Assembly: GCA_905372275.1 (NCBI GenBank)
Contig: CAJPON010000009.1
Span: 1 to 35,349 of the forward strand
Length of the DNA: 35,349 nt
Source: Candidatus Saccharimonadota bacterium
GTDB taxonomy: Bacteria; Patescibacteriota; Saccharimonadia; Saccharimonadales; Saccharimonadaceae
Reading direction: 5' to 3'
The notes beneath the pieces were generated by a model that did not search any database, was not told the DNA's origin, and saw only the letters and a program-made list of their open reading frames with translations. The position numbers were made by a program, and so were the translations under genes. Below are positions 1 to 8,035 of the stretch, piece after piece; the stretch's first letter is position 1, and the number at the start of each line of letters is the position of its first letter.

Positions 1-55
1 TGTAAGGACTAAGAATGAAAAAGTATTTAACCTTATTATGTTCTTTGGGCTAGCT
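1..55. repeat. Direct repeat, copy 1 (paralogous gene ends)
   Basis: Bases 1-55 match 1429-1483 exactly. The copies lie 1428 bases apart, at the same place in two tandem DUF2142 genes. The pair records a recent duplication or a gene-conversion tract. Confidence 0.9.
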
Positions 56-103
56 TTAGTGCTTGGGTTTTATGTTTTTGAGACGGTGTGGAAATTTAAG
101 TAG
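1..103 (+). CDS. DUF2142 family membrane protein, 3' end only
   Basis: This is the last 33 codons of a gene that begins before the window; it reads in frame from base 2 and stops at TAG 101-103. The peptide is nearly the same as the end of the next gene (shared ...FNLIMFFGLAL, then FYVFETVW), so this is a tandem paralogue. The first 55 bases are identical to 1429-1483, after which the copies diverge, including in the last codons. The visible part is one hydrophobic helix, consistent with the last membrane segment of a multi-pass protein. Function is taken from the paralogue. Confidence 0.75.
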   Translation, partial: VRTKNEKVFNLIMFFGLALVLGFYVFETVWKFK

Positions 104-126
104 CTATCCTAATCATGACAATGTGC

Positions 127-132
127 TAGAAT
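127..132 (+). promoter_or_regulatory. Extended -10 box before the DUF2142 gene
   Basis: TAGAAT preceded by TGC gives an extended -10. Only 10 bases separate it from the ATG at 143 and they hold no Shine-Dalgarno sequence, so the transcript is predicted to be leaderless or nearly so. No good -35 was seen. Confidence 0.5.
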
Positions 133-142
133 AAAAACAGTT

Positions 143-1531
143 ATGAAAAAATATTGGTCTTTATTCTTATATTTTATTAAAAAGCCTGAAAATGTTTTTA
201 TATCTTTGTCTTTATTTTTTGGGGTGTTGTCGGCAATACTAGTCCCTCAGTTATCTGTTAGCGACGAGAACATGCACTATATGCGCGCCTACGGAATATC
301 TCAAGGCCGCGTAGAGTCTAACTCACCCTGTACATTGCCGAAAGATGTTATCAAAAGAGCTGAAGCAGTTTACGAAGGTAACTTTTCCGCTGATTATTCT
401 AAACCTATAGATCGAAACATAATGGACGTTCATAAGTGCAGCAGCGCCTCTGGCTACCCACCAATTATGCACCTGCCGCAAACAATCGGCATCGGTATAG
501 CAAGTTTATTTGGAGGATCTACTGGGTTAACTATTTTGTTTGGACGAATTGCTAATATAATTTTTTATTCAGTAGCCGTCTTTTTCGTCATAAAATGGGT
601 GCGCATCGGCAAGTGGGCTTTTACAGCAATTGGACTTATTCCACTAATGGTTCACATGGCGGCGTCGCTATCCAGCGACTGCATGACAAATGTGGCAGTC
701 TTTACAATTACTGCTTTTACCTTGAACCTATTCACCCAAAAGGATAAGTTATCGCATAAACAAACAGTCGCTCTTGTCTGTATAGGAGTATTCCTTACTC
801 TAACCAAATCTGTAAATGCCTTACTGCTATTTCCTCTTATGTTTTTACCAAAGTGTCTATTCTCACCCAACAAAAACGAACGTCTACCATTTAATATTCA
901 GAAGTGGACTATATTGGTAGTAACTGGTATCGCCGCAATAATTAGCATACTAATTTGGCAAAAAATATATGGTCAGCCTCTACTCACCACCGGAGCAGCT
1001 CACAACCCTCTACATAGCAACCCTCTTAAGTTTATTACCATATTGTTTAATACATACATCAGTCCAACTATCGGGTATACGGATACTGTATTACGCGGTA
1101 GTGTTGGTGAATTTTCATCCTTTAAATACCACCTGCCTTTGTTTGTGCTGATACCACTCTTTTTCCTCCTCTCCTTCTCTCTCCTTCATTACAACAAGAA
1201 AGACCAGGAGTTATTAGGAGAGCAGACTGGGAAGCTGGCAGTGTATAATTTGGCGACAATTGGGTTGTTTGTTTGTGCAGTGTCGTATGCTATGTATACA
1301 GCATGGGCCTTATTGCCGTTTAGGTTTGGCGAGGGAGCGTATTATGCGGATGGTGTTCAGGGTAGATATTTTACAGCAACAGCAGTTATGTTAGTGCCAG
1401 TAGGATTATGGCTGCAGAAGTATATTAATGTAAGGACTAAGAATGAAAAAGTATTTAACCTTATTATGTTCTTTGGGCTAGCTCTAATACTTAGTTTTTA
1501 TGTTTTTGAGACGGTGTGGACTTATAAATAA
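143..1531 (+). CDS. DUF2142 family polytopic membrane protein
   Basis: A 462-residue protein with about ten hydrophobic segments. The first helix (about residues 16-38) is followed by the loop motif SDENMHYMRAY (about 40-50), which resembles the DE..H..RAY signature of DUF2142 membrane proteins. These have the layout of GT-C-type glycosyltransferases: an acidic pair in the first external loop after TM1. A role in transferring sugars from a lipid carrier at the outer membrane face is therefore plausible but not shown. A long extracytoplasmic loop with two cysteines (about residues 60-105) follows. The gene is the second of a tandem pair; the first copy runs off the left edge. The start is the ATG just after an extended -10 box. 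The cell-wall glycosyltransferase locus nearby fits an envelope role. Confidence 0.7.
   Translation: MKKYWSLFLYFIKKPENVFISLSLFFGVLSAILVPQLSVSDENMHYMRAYGISQGRVESNSPCTLPKDVIKRAEAVYEGNFSADYSKPIDRNIMDVHKCSSASGYPPIMHLPQTIGIGIASLFGGSTGLTILFGRIANIIFYSVAVFFVIKWVRIGKWAFTAIGLIPLMVHMAASLSSDCMTNVAVFTITAFTLNLFTQKDKLSHKQTVALVCIGVFLTLTKSVNALLLFPLMFLPKCLFSPNKNERLPFNIQKWTILVVTGIAAIISILIWQKIYGQPLLTTGAAHNPLHSNPLKFITILFNTYISPTIGYTDTVLRGSVGEFSSFKYHLPLFVLIPLFFLLSFSLLHYNKKDQELLGEQTGKLAVYNLATIGLFVCAVSYAMYTAWALLPFRFGEGAYYADGVQGRYFTATAVMLVPVGLWLQKYINVRTKNEKVFNLIMFFGLALILSFYVFETVWTYK
1429..1483. repeat. Direct repeat, copy 2 (paralogous gene ends)
   Basis: Identical to bases 1-55; see copy 1. It lies in the last transmembrane segment of the complete DUF2142 gene. 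Confidence 0.9.
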
Positions 1532-1570
1532 TTTTTGCTTCAATCTTTGTTGTTTGTGCTTATTTTGTGT

Positions 1571-1576
1571 TAAAAT
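1571..1576 (+). promoter_or_regulatory. -10 box before the 188-residue secreted protein gene
   Basis: TAAAAT, with TG three bases upstream (extended type), ends 9 bases before the ATG at 1586. A weak TTGTTG at 1547-1552 could be the -35 with an 18-base spacer. The gap has no ribosome-binding site, so a leaderless mRNA is predicted. Confidence 0.5.
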
Positions 1577-1585
1577 AGCATAAAT

Positions 1586-2152
1586 ATGAGAATTACAAAG
1601 AAAAATCTTTCAAAAAAACAAATCCTAGTAGCTGCCCTTGCTGTAGCTATCGCGATTTGCGGAAGTGTCTTTGCACTTGATAAGATTGGCGTTATCTCAA
1701 TTTTTCCAAAAGACATCGTGCCAAATATTAGTAAGGAACCAACGCCGCAAGAAAAAAAATCTGAAGAAAAAGCCAATCAAGATACCAAAGAATCATTCCT
1801 TAATACCATAAAAGACGACAAAGAAAAATCAGTTGAAAAAAGCGAACCCGCGCCAGTACCAACAAACAACTCGTCAACCGAGCTCTCAGCCAACAGAGAT
1901 GGAGACAGCATTACAATTATCGTAAAATTGAAAGAACAGGGTTATTCACAAGGCAAATGCTCTCTAACTGTAGCCGCTAATGGAAAAAAGGTTGCGCAGA
2001 ATGCTGATATTATATACCAGCCAGAATACTCTACCTGTGCTGGATTTTCAGTACCCGTATCTTCAGTCGGCGGTGGCCAATGGACTATTTCATTATCGGT
2101 AACACCGCTCAACGGCAAGCCTATAACTAAAACTTTAACAAAGGAGATTTAA
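1586..2152 (+). CDS. Membrane-anchored extracytoplasmic protein with Ig-like C-terminal domain
   Basis: A 188-residue protein of no named family that I recognise. It has a basic N-terminus and one hydrophobic helix (about residues 13-31), then a Lys/Glu/Pro/Thr-rich linker (about 45-105) of the kind that spans a cell wall. The C-terminal domain of about 85 residues is beta-rich (DSITIIVKLKEQGY..., ...TISLSVTPLNG) and has two cysteines (CSLTV, TCAGF) that could form a disulfide. An Ig-like or fibronectin-like fold is inferred from the alternating pattern. The next gene starts 2 bases after this stop, and its Shine-Dalgarno (AGGAG, 2142-2146) lies inside this gene's end, so the two form an operon. 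The partner is a secreted lysozyme-like protein, so this one may be its wall-located helper. Confidence 0.6.
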   Translation: MRITKKNLSKKQILVAALAVAIAICGSVFALDKIGVISIFPKDIVPNISKEPTPQEKKSEEKANQDTKESFLNTIKDDKEKSVEKSEPAPVPTNNSSTELSANRDGDSITIIVKLKEQGYSQGKCSLTVAANGKKVAQNADIIYQPEYSTCAGFSVPVSSVGGGQWTISLSVTPLNGKPITKTLTKEI

Positions 2153-2154
2153 TA

Positions 2155-4425
2155 GTGAAAACGAGAATATTTATCTCTGCCATTGCCGTTGCTGCAATTG
2201 GTGTTTTTAGTTTAGTGTTTTTTGCTAATCAATCGAGTGCCGTCACCGCTAGCGATTGGCGCGCTGGAAATATCGTTGACGACTTTGTGTTCACTAATTC
2301 TGATGACATGACAGTTGCTGACATTCAAGCATTTCTCAATAGTATTAACCCAAATTGCGACACATACGGAACTGGGCGCGCTGTCGAAAAAGGCAGAGGT
2401 GATATTACACGCGCACAATATGCCGCTTTGCGGGGCTGGGCAGGTCCGCCTTATATCTGTCTAAAAGATTATTATGAAGTTCCTAAATACTCGCCAGGCA
2501 ACTACATTCCTGCAAATAACTTTAGCGGTTCAATACCAGCAGGGGCTGTCAGTGCGGCGCAAATAATCTACGATGCAGCGAAGCGTAATAATTTAAGCCC
2601 GAAAGTTATCCTAGTTAAAATCGCTACTGAATCGGCCGGCCCGCTTACCTCGGATAATTGGCCTTTGCAAAGCCAATATACTTACGCTATGGGTTCGCAT
2701 TGTCCAGACAGTGGCCCCGGCGGCAGCGCAAATTGCGACCGCAATTATGCCGGCTTCTCAATGCAAGTCGAATCTGGAGCCCAATTAATGCGCTGGTATC
2801 TCGACAACATGGAAAAACCGTGGTGGAGCTACAAGAAACCGTTCGCTACTAACTCAATTTTGTGGAATGTAGTGCAGCGCGGCTGCGGCGCTGGAGACGT
2901 ATATATTGCCAGCAAAGCAACAGCTGCACTATATACTTACACCCCGTATCAGCCAAATCAGGCCGCTCTTAATAATATGTACGGACTAGGCGACCATTGC
3001 AGCGCTTACGGTAATCGTAACTTTTGGCGCGTTTGGAACGACTGGTTTGGATCGACTCAGTACAGCCGTCCAATCATTAGTTTCAAGTCGCATATTAGCT
3101 ACTATGGCTGGACCGGACTAGTACACAATCGCGGTATTACTGGATTTACTGGCCAAAGTAAATCCATGCAAGCTTTCAGTATCGACGGTGAAGTTACCTA
3201 TTCATCGTATAGCGAGGAACGCGGTTGGCAGCCAACTGTCTATGGAAGTATGCAATCTGGCACAACCGATCTCAACCGGCCTATTCAAGCAGTCAAAATT
3301 CAACCAACTGGATCGCTTGCTGCAAAATATGACTTATATTACCGCGCTCATGTCAGCTATGTCGGCTGGATGGGCTGGGCAAAAAATGGCGAGCCAGCCG
3401 GCATAACGAGCGGACCTGGAAATAACATAGAGGCCTTAGAAATCCGGCTTGTTCACAAAGGATCTAGCGCTCCAGAAGATTCAGGCCAAGCTTTCAAGAA
3501 TATTAACACAAAGGGAGATTCTTCGCCGTTAGCAGTCTCAATTAGCTCGCACGTTGGCATGGTTGGCTGGCAACCAGCAGTCACTGATGAAATGATTAGC
3601 GGCACTACCGGCCAAAGCCGTCGGATTGAAGCCGTCAAAGCTTCTCTTATTAATAAAACTGGCATTTCTGGCAATCTTCGTTACTCGTCTCACGTCTCAT
3701 GGGTTGGCTGGCAAGACTGGAAAAATGCAAACGAAATATCAGGCACTACTGGTCAGTTCAAATCAGTCGAAGCAATTCGTTTTATGCTCACTAGCGACCT
3801 TGCAAAATCATACGATATCTGGTATCGTGCTTATTCGCAGTATGTCGGCTGGATGGGCTGGGCAAAAAATGGCGAGCCAGCCGGATCAACTGGTGCAGCC
3901 AGACAGCTTGAGGCCATCCAGATTCGTATAGTGCCAAAAAATTCAATCGCCCTACCTAGCGGTGCATTCTACAACCCAGCCAATACGCCTGTCCCAGATT
4001 TGTATGATCTCAACTATTCAACCCACGTCAGCTACGTTGGCTGGATGCCGAACGTCTCTCAGGGTGTCATGTCTGGTACAACAGGGCGATCGTTCGCCGT
4101 TGAGGCACTACGCATTGCCAAAGCTATATCACAACGCGACGGATCGACCATCACCATACGCTGCTCGTCAAAATCGGCTAACGACCCTTGGTCGGCAGAT
4201 ATACCTGTGACTGAACAACAAATCTGCGGCACTACCGGCCAAACAAAAGCGCTCAATGGCATAAAACTATCCCTCAGTGAAACCGACGCCAAGAAATATG
4301 ATATTTACTACCAAACTCACCTATCATGGATTGGTTGGCAAGAGTGGAAAAAGAACGGTGAGGTCGCCGGCGATAAACCAGGATCACACATTGAAGCTGT
4401 TAGAATAAAGCTTGTTGAAAAATAA
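2155..4425 (+). CDS. Secreted lysozyme-like protein with about nine ChW repeats
   Basis: A 756-residue protein starting at GTG, chosen because AGGAG lies 8 bases upstream. Residues 1-29 are a signal peptide (ends near SSAVTA). Residues about 30-300 resemble the lysozyme-like region of actinobacterial secreted proteins: ...VILVKIATES carries the likely catalytic Glu and is followed by YAMGSHCPD and YAGFSMQV. From about 304 to the end come roughly nine ChW units of about 48 residues (clostridial hydrophobic repeat with conserved Trp): each has a central GW followed by GTTGQ...(I/V)EA(V/I)(K/R)I. The eighth unit is degenerate. ChW repeats are thought to bind surfaces or carbohydrate. Inferred role: a wall-degrading or adhesive surface protein, possibly used on a host cell. 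It ends at a strong terminator at 4455-4495. Confidence 0.72.
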   Translation: MKTRIFISAIAVAAIGVFSLVFFANQSSAVTASDWRAGNIVDDFVFTNSDDMTVADIQAFLNSINPNCDTYGTGRAVEKGRGDITRAQYAALRGWAGPPYICLKDYYEVPKYSPGNYIPANNFSGSIPAGAVSAAQIIYDAAKRNNLSPKVILVKIATESAGPLTSDNWPLQSQYTYAMGSHCPDSGPGGSANCDRNYAGFSMQVESGAQLMRWYLDNMEKPWWSYKKPFATNSILWNVVQRGCGAGDVYIASKATAALYTYTPYQPNQAALNNMYGLGDHCSAYGNRNFWRVWNDWFGSTQYSRPIISFKSHISYYGWTGLVHNRGITGFTGQSKSMQAFSIDGEVTYSSYSEERGWQPTVYGSMQSGTTDLNRPIQAVKIQPTGSLAAKYDLYYRAHVSYVGWMGWAKNGEPAGITSGPGNNIEALEIRLVHKGSSAPEDSGQAFKNINTKGDSSPLAVSISSHVGMVGWQPAVTDEMISGTTGQSRRIEAVKASLINKTGISGNLRYSSHVSWVGWQDWKNANEISGTTGQFKSVEAIRFMLTSDLAKSYDIWYRAYSQYVGWMGWAKNGEPAGSTGAARQLEAIQIRIVPKNSIALPSGAFYNPANTPVPDLYDLNYSTHVSYVGWMPNVSQGVMSGTTGRSFAVEALRIAKAISQRDGSTITIRCSSKSANDPWSADIPVTEQQICGTTGQTKALNGIKLSLSETDAKKYDIYYQTHLSWIGWQEWKKNGEVAGDKPGSHIEAVRIKLVEK
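3358..3401. repeat. 44-bp perfect direct repeat, copy 1 (in ChW region)
   Basis: This 44-base stretch encodes YVGWMGWAKNGEPAG and recurs without mismatch at 3841-3884, 483 bases (161 codons) downstream and in the same frame. Identity in the DNA, not only in the protein, points to recent internal duplication or recombination between ChW units. Confidence 0.9.
3841..3884. repeat. 44-bp perfect direct repeat, copy 2 (in ChW region)
   Basis: Second copy of the 3358-3401 element. Recombination between the copies would delete exactly 161 codons in frame and remove about three ChW units. Confidence 0.9.
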
Positions 4426-4430
4426 AATCT

Positions 4431-6629
4431 CTATTTGTATATATCAACAATCCGCTGCTCAAGCTTACTCCACTGATAAGCTTGAGCAGTTTTTTGACCA
4501 TTTTTAATGATTTTATCGCGCAGTTTTTTATCGTTTAGCAACTTTTCGACAGCTGCAACGCCCGCATTGATATCGCCTTGGCGATAAAACAGACAGTTGT
4601 AATCATCTTTCAGATATTCAACATTGCCGCCGTTTGGTACTACAACAGATACGCCGCCAGTCGCCATCATTTCAAGCGGCGGATATGAAAAGCTCTCAAC
4701 GATACTAGTTTTAATCAAAATATCGCAGCTTGCGTACACTTCTCCAACTTTTTCTGGAGCAATACGATTATAAAATCTATCGACTCGGTACCAATCTTTT
4801 GGTTCCTTGCGGTATGATAAATACGAAATCTCAAATTTATCAGAGTCAAGCCTCTCAACGATACGAAAAGCTTCGTCAGTATTTTTATACTCACTTTTAC
4901 TGTCGCCTTCAATAAGTATCTTTATTTTGCCCGTAAAGTCCCGTTCGCGATATGGGTACAATTCAAGATCAATTCCATTTGAGACATACTCGGACTCTTT
5001 ATGAAAGACGTCTTTCAACCACTTCTGACACCATAGTGACATCGTAATATACCGTATACCAGATTGATCGCAGTAAGAAGCGTTCGCTAAAAAGCGCGGT
5101 TCGCCAGTGCCTGGTATATAAAAATCCGTTTCAAAGTTTTGCACAAAATAAAGCCGATTACGAACATTAGGCTGCTTCTTAACTAGCTCAACAGTTGACC
5201 ACAATGTTGCAACCTGCGTGTCGAAAAACGCTTTCATTTTAGTTTTATGCGTAGCAACGACATTAAATCCAGGCAACTCATATCTATAGCTATAGGTTTT
5301 CTTAGCAATTTTTAGAGCGTGCTTACTGACTGCATCAATTAGCGTCACGTCCCAGCCATGTCTTCTTAGTACATCAGCATGCTTTAAGGCGACAATTACC
5401 CCTCCCGAAATATCGGTCGACGGCAGAATGAAACCGATATTTCGCGCCAAATGCTTCCTAATAAACGAAGCTAGGTTATAGCCAGTGTACACCGTCGAAT
5501 AGTTATGAATTATCTCCTCGTGAGCTTTATCTGCAAGTTTACCGCGCAAAGCCGAGTCTGATACTAGTAAGTCAAGCGCTTTAAACCACTCTGTGTCAGT
5601 ATTGTTTACTAGTATGCCTGTTTCGTTATTCTGAATTTTCTCTGCAAAAGCGCCAATATTGCTGGCTATGGTTGGAATCTTTACAAGAGCCGCTTCAACC
5701 CACTTATTCTCGGATTTTGCGCGGTTGAAAATCGTATCAACCAGCGGCGCCAAAACAATATCGCACTCTGCCATAACAGCTGGCAATTCCCGCCAATCAA
5801 CAAATCCTGACGTAATAAGGCGTTCTTTATACGGATCAAGAGCTTCTGGAACGTCCAGGATGCCAGCAATCTTAAGGTAAATTTGCGGATACTTTTCGAA
5901 TATTTTAATAAGACTAGGAATGACAAGGTCAAAATCTTCATTATGCGTAATACTACCGCTAAAATAGCCGATGACAACTTTATCTCTGTCTTTACTAACC
6001 GCCTCTAGCGCTAAATTAGATAGCTTAATCATTTCATCAGATGCAACGTTGCGGTTAATCAGCACTTCACCCTTTGTGTAATGCTGCAGCTCCTCTTGCA
6101 GTTGAGCGGTCGTGGTAACAACATGATCGCACAACTCCAGCGTTTCGCGCATCCGATTAACACCATCATCGTAGAGCCGCTTATCATCGACACTCATCTG
6201 CTGAACATATTTGATTGAATCAGTATATTTCTGGTCAATTACCAAATCATCGATATCAAAAAAACAGGTTTTATTAAAATAATGCGCCTGCTTGATAAAT
6301 TCGCGAATCGTATCAGTTATTGGGCAGCGGAAAAATACAAATCCGCGATAATACTTCAATTGATCAAGCGATAATCTATCATAAAAAACGCTCTCAACAG
6401 TTAACCCCTGCGACATTAGCTGCTCCATCTGGTGAGCAACCCGGTAGCGCTCTGGGTGCGGCAAAGTGCAGCCGTTAATAAATAAAATATCTTTATATAC
6501 TTGCTGTTTTTTATCAGGAAATTTCTTATAATATGCATACTTTGCTGCGCGTTTTACAAAGCGGACAGCACCATCATCTTTGATTATTACAACACTTTTC
6601 TTTACAAGATTATTAACTTTACTTATCAT
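4431..6629 (-). CDS. Tandem two-domain family 4-type glycosyltransferase
   Basis: A 732-residue protein holding two GT-B modules. The first (about residues 45-395) includes RCPITDTIREFI, FFDIDDLV and a nucleotide-sugar half with IGYFSGSITHNEDF and ENKWVEAAL. The second (about 395-732) starts INIGFILPSTDISGG-like and carries IVESFSYPPLEMMATGG, the E-x7-E donor-binding motif of GT4 enzymes. The second half resembles rhamnosyltransferases of the WsaF type; this is a family-level guess. It is soluble, with no membrane helix, and would act at the cytoplasmic face. The start ATG overlaps the stop of the upstream GT2 (TAATG at 6627-6631) and is preceded by GGAGG, so the two are translationally coupled. 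It is the last gene of the wzm-wzt-GT2-GT4 unit, and its 3' end contains the opposing terminator. Confidence 0.8.
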   Translation of the reverse strand: MISKVNNLVKKSVVIIKDDGAVRFVKRAAKYAYYKKFPDKKQQVYKDILFINGCTLPHPERYRVAHQMEQLMSQGLTVESVFYDRLSLDQLKYYRGFVFFRCPITDTIREFIKQAHYFNKTCFFDIDDLVIDQKYTDSIKYVQQMSVDDKRLYDDGVNRMRETLELCDHVVTTTAQLQEELQHYTKGEVLINRNVASDEMIKLSNLALEAVSKDRDKVVIGYFSGSITHNEDFDLVIPSLIKIFEKYPQIYLKIAGILDVPEALDPYKERLITSGFVDWRELPAVMAECDIVLAPLVDTIFNRAKSENKWVEAALVKIPTIASNIGAFAEKIQNNETGILVNNTDTEWFKALDLLVSDSALRGKLADKAHEEIIHNYSTVYTGYNLASFIRKHLARNIGFILPSTDISGGVIVALKHADVLRRHGWDVTLIDAVSKHALKIAKKTYSYRYELPGFNVVATHKTKMKAFFDTQVATLWSTVELVKKQPNVRNRLYFVQNFETDFYIPGTGEPRFLANASYCDQSGIRYITMSLWCQKWLKDVFHKESEYVSNGIDLELYPYRERDFTGKIKILIEGDSKSEYKNTDEAFRIVERLDSDKFEISYLSYRKEPKDWYRVDRFYNRIAPEKVGEVYASCDILIKTSIVESFSYPPLEMMATGGVSVVVPNGGNVEYLKDDYNCLFYRQGDINAGVAAVEKLLNDKKLRDKIIKNGQKTAQAYQWSKLEQRIVDIYK
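4455..4495 (+). terminator. Intrinsic terminator inside the convergent gene's 3' end
   Basis: A perfect 13-bp stem (CTGCTCAAGCTTA at 4455-4467, TAAGCTTGAGCAG at 4477-4489) with a 9-base loop, followed by six T residues (4490-4495). It terminates the + strand lysozyme-like gene ending at 4425. The whole element lies within the coding sequence of the minus-strand glycosyltransferase, where it encodes QAYQWSKLEQ. No T-run follows on the minus strand. Confidence 0.88.
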
Positions 6630-8032
6630 TATTTTTCCTCCTTAGTCGTCATGTACGGATTATATAACGTTCTTAGATCTTTATCGCAGAGAGCTTTAGT
6701 TAGCGATCGGCTAGTTATTTTTGTCGATTCATCGATCAAAGCCAACTTACTCCGTTCAACAAACAGTACGGGAAGATCTATCATACCTAGATTATACCTA
6801 GCGGTTAGATAAATATGTTTCGTAAAGGATCGCCGGCTTAGCGCCTGTATGCATTCTACTATTTTTTTATCTAAAATTGACGTAAGGTTTTCTATAACTC
6901 GGCTCTCGTCAAGTACAGACGGAACAACTGCACCGATATCAAGTCGCATCACATCACCCATATCACTATAATCATCAATGTCTTTAATTATAGTCTCTGA
7001 GAATACTATTATATCAGCAGCTTCATCACGAATGACATCTCCGACGGTGGTTGATTTGCTAAATAATACATTTTTTATGGTAAGATTTTGCAGCGTAGAA
7101 TATTTTAGCCGCCACTGAGCATCATATATTGAATCGCGCACAACTTGAGCTTGGACTTGACGACACTTGATGTCGTCATTTAAAGCCCTCTTCTGAGCAT
7201 CAATAACATAAGGTTTTGCGTCCAACCCTTGTGCAGTAGAATTTTTATGGACACGCCAATAATAGAGTATTTGCGAAACATGCGCAATCTGCTGCGGCTG
7301 CAGTATTCTTGTTATGCGCAAAAAAAGCTCCCAATCTTGAGCTCCGTTGTAGTTGCCATCTTCACCTTCCAACTCCAACAAAAGTTTCCGCTGTATGACA
7401 GCAAAGTGCGTAATATAGTTGACCGACCGCAAGAAATCAGCATTCCAATCAGGTTTGAAAAATGGTTGATATTGTCGTCCGCGTTCATCAAGCTTAATCT
7501 CGTCAGTATATATAAATTTTACATCTGGCAAATTATTTATCTTTTCGACAATTCGCAATAAAGCGTCTGGGTGCAGCACGTCGTCATGATCAAGTAGCGC
7601 CACGTATTCCCCGCTAGCTTTATGGATACCGTAATTTGTCGCCCCGGCAATATGGCGATTGGCCTTAAGAAAAAAAGGCTTTATTTTTGCATTAGTCTTT
7701 GCTATAGAGCTGATTTCTTGTTTCAAGCCTGTATCAGGCGACGCATCATCAACAATAATCAGCTCCCAATTATCGTATGATTGAGATTCAACCGACTGAA
7801 CCATTTCCCTCAAGTATTTAGTTGGAGTATTGTAAGTCGGTACAATAATCGACATTAGCGGCTGTCTGCGTAATTTATAATTTATAGGCTTATCTTCATA
7901 CCTGCACTGCCATGACTCATATAACCTGCGCTGACGCGAATCAAGATAGTTGCGATATGGCGAAATCAATAACAGCAAGAAAGAGTAAAGTGCTCTATTG
8001 TGTTTTATCATATTTTTCAAGCGTTGCAGCAT
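6629..8032 (-). CDS. Family 2 glycosyltransferase of the surface polysaccharide cluster
   Basis: A 467-residue protein with a GT-A domain at about residues 58-290: SIIVPTYNTP opens it, IIVDDASPD holds the nucleotide-binding Asp pair, ALLDHDDVL is the metal-binding DxD region, and GAQDWELFLRI matches the ED-like catalytic base region. The remaining 170 residues have no recognised domain. It most resembles rhamnosyl- or glycosyltransferases that extend O-antigen or rhamnan chains; donor and acceptor cannot be read from sequence. It lies 3 bases after the wzt stop and overlaps the next GT by one base, so it belongs to the exporter operon. The short N-terminal hydrophobic stretch (about 14-25) may be a membrane contact. 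Confidence 0.82.
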   Translation of the reverse strand: MLQRLKNMIKHNRALYSFLLLLISPYRNYLDSRQRRLYESWQCRYEDKPINYKLRRQPLMSIIVPTYNTPTKYLREMVQSVESQSYDNWELIIVDDASPDTGLKQEISSIAKTNAKIKPFFLKANRHIAGATNYGIHKASGEYVALLDHDDVLHPDALLRIVEKINNLPDVKFIYTDEIKLDERGRQYQPFFKPDWNADFLRSVNYITHFAVIQRKLLLELEGEDGNYNGAQDWELFLRITRILQPQQIAHVSQILYYWRVHKNSTAQGLDAKPYVIDAQKRALNDDIKCRQVQAQVVRDSIYDAQWRLKYSTLQNLTIKNVLFSKSTTVGDVIRDEAADIIVFSETIIKDIDDYSDMGDVMRLDIGAVVPSVLDESRVIENLTSILDKKIVECIQALSRRSFTKHIYLTARYNLGMIDLPVLFVERSKLALIDESTKITSRSLTKALCDKDLRTLYNPYMTTKEEK

Positions 8033-8035
8033 ATT

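Noticed and set aside
1..103. Partial gene at the left edge as a pseudogene fragment
   Set aside because: The frame is open to the edge with a normal stop and a paralogue-like end; the simplest reading is a gene cut by the window.
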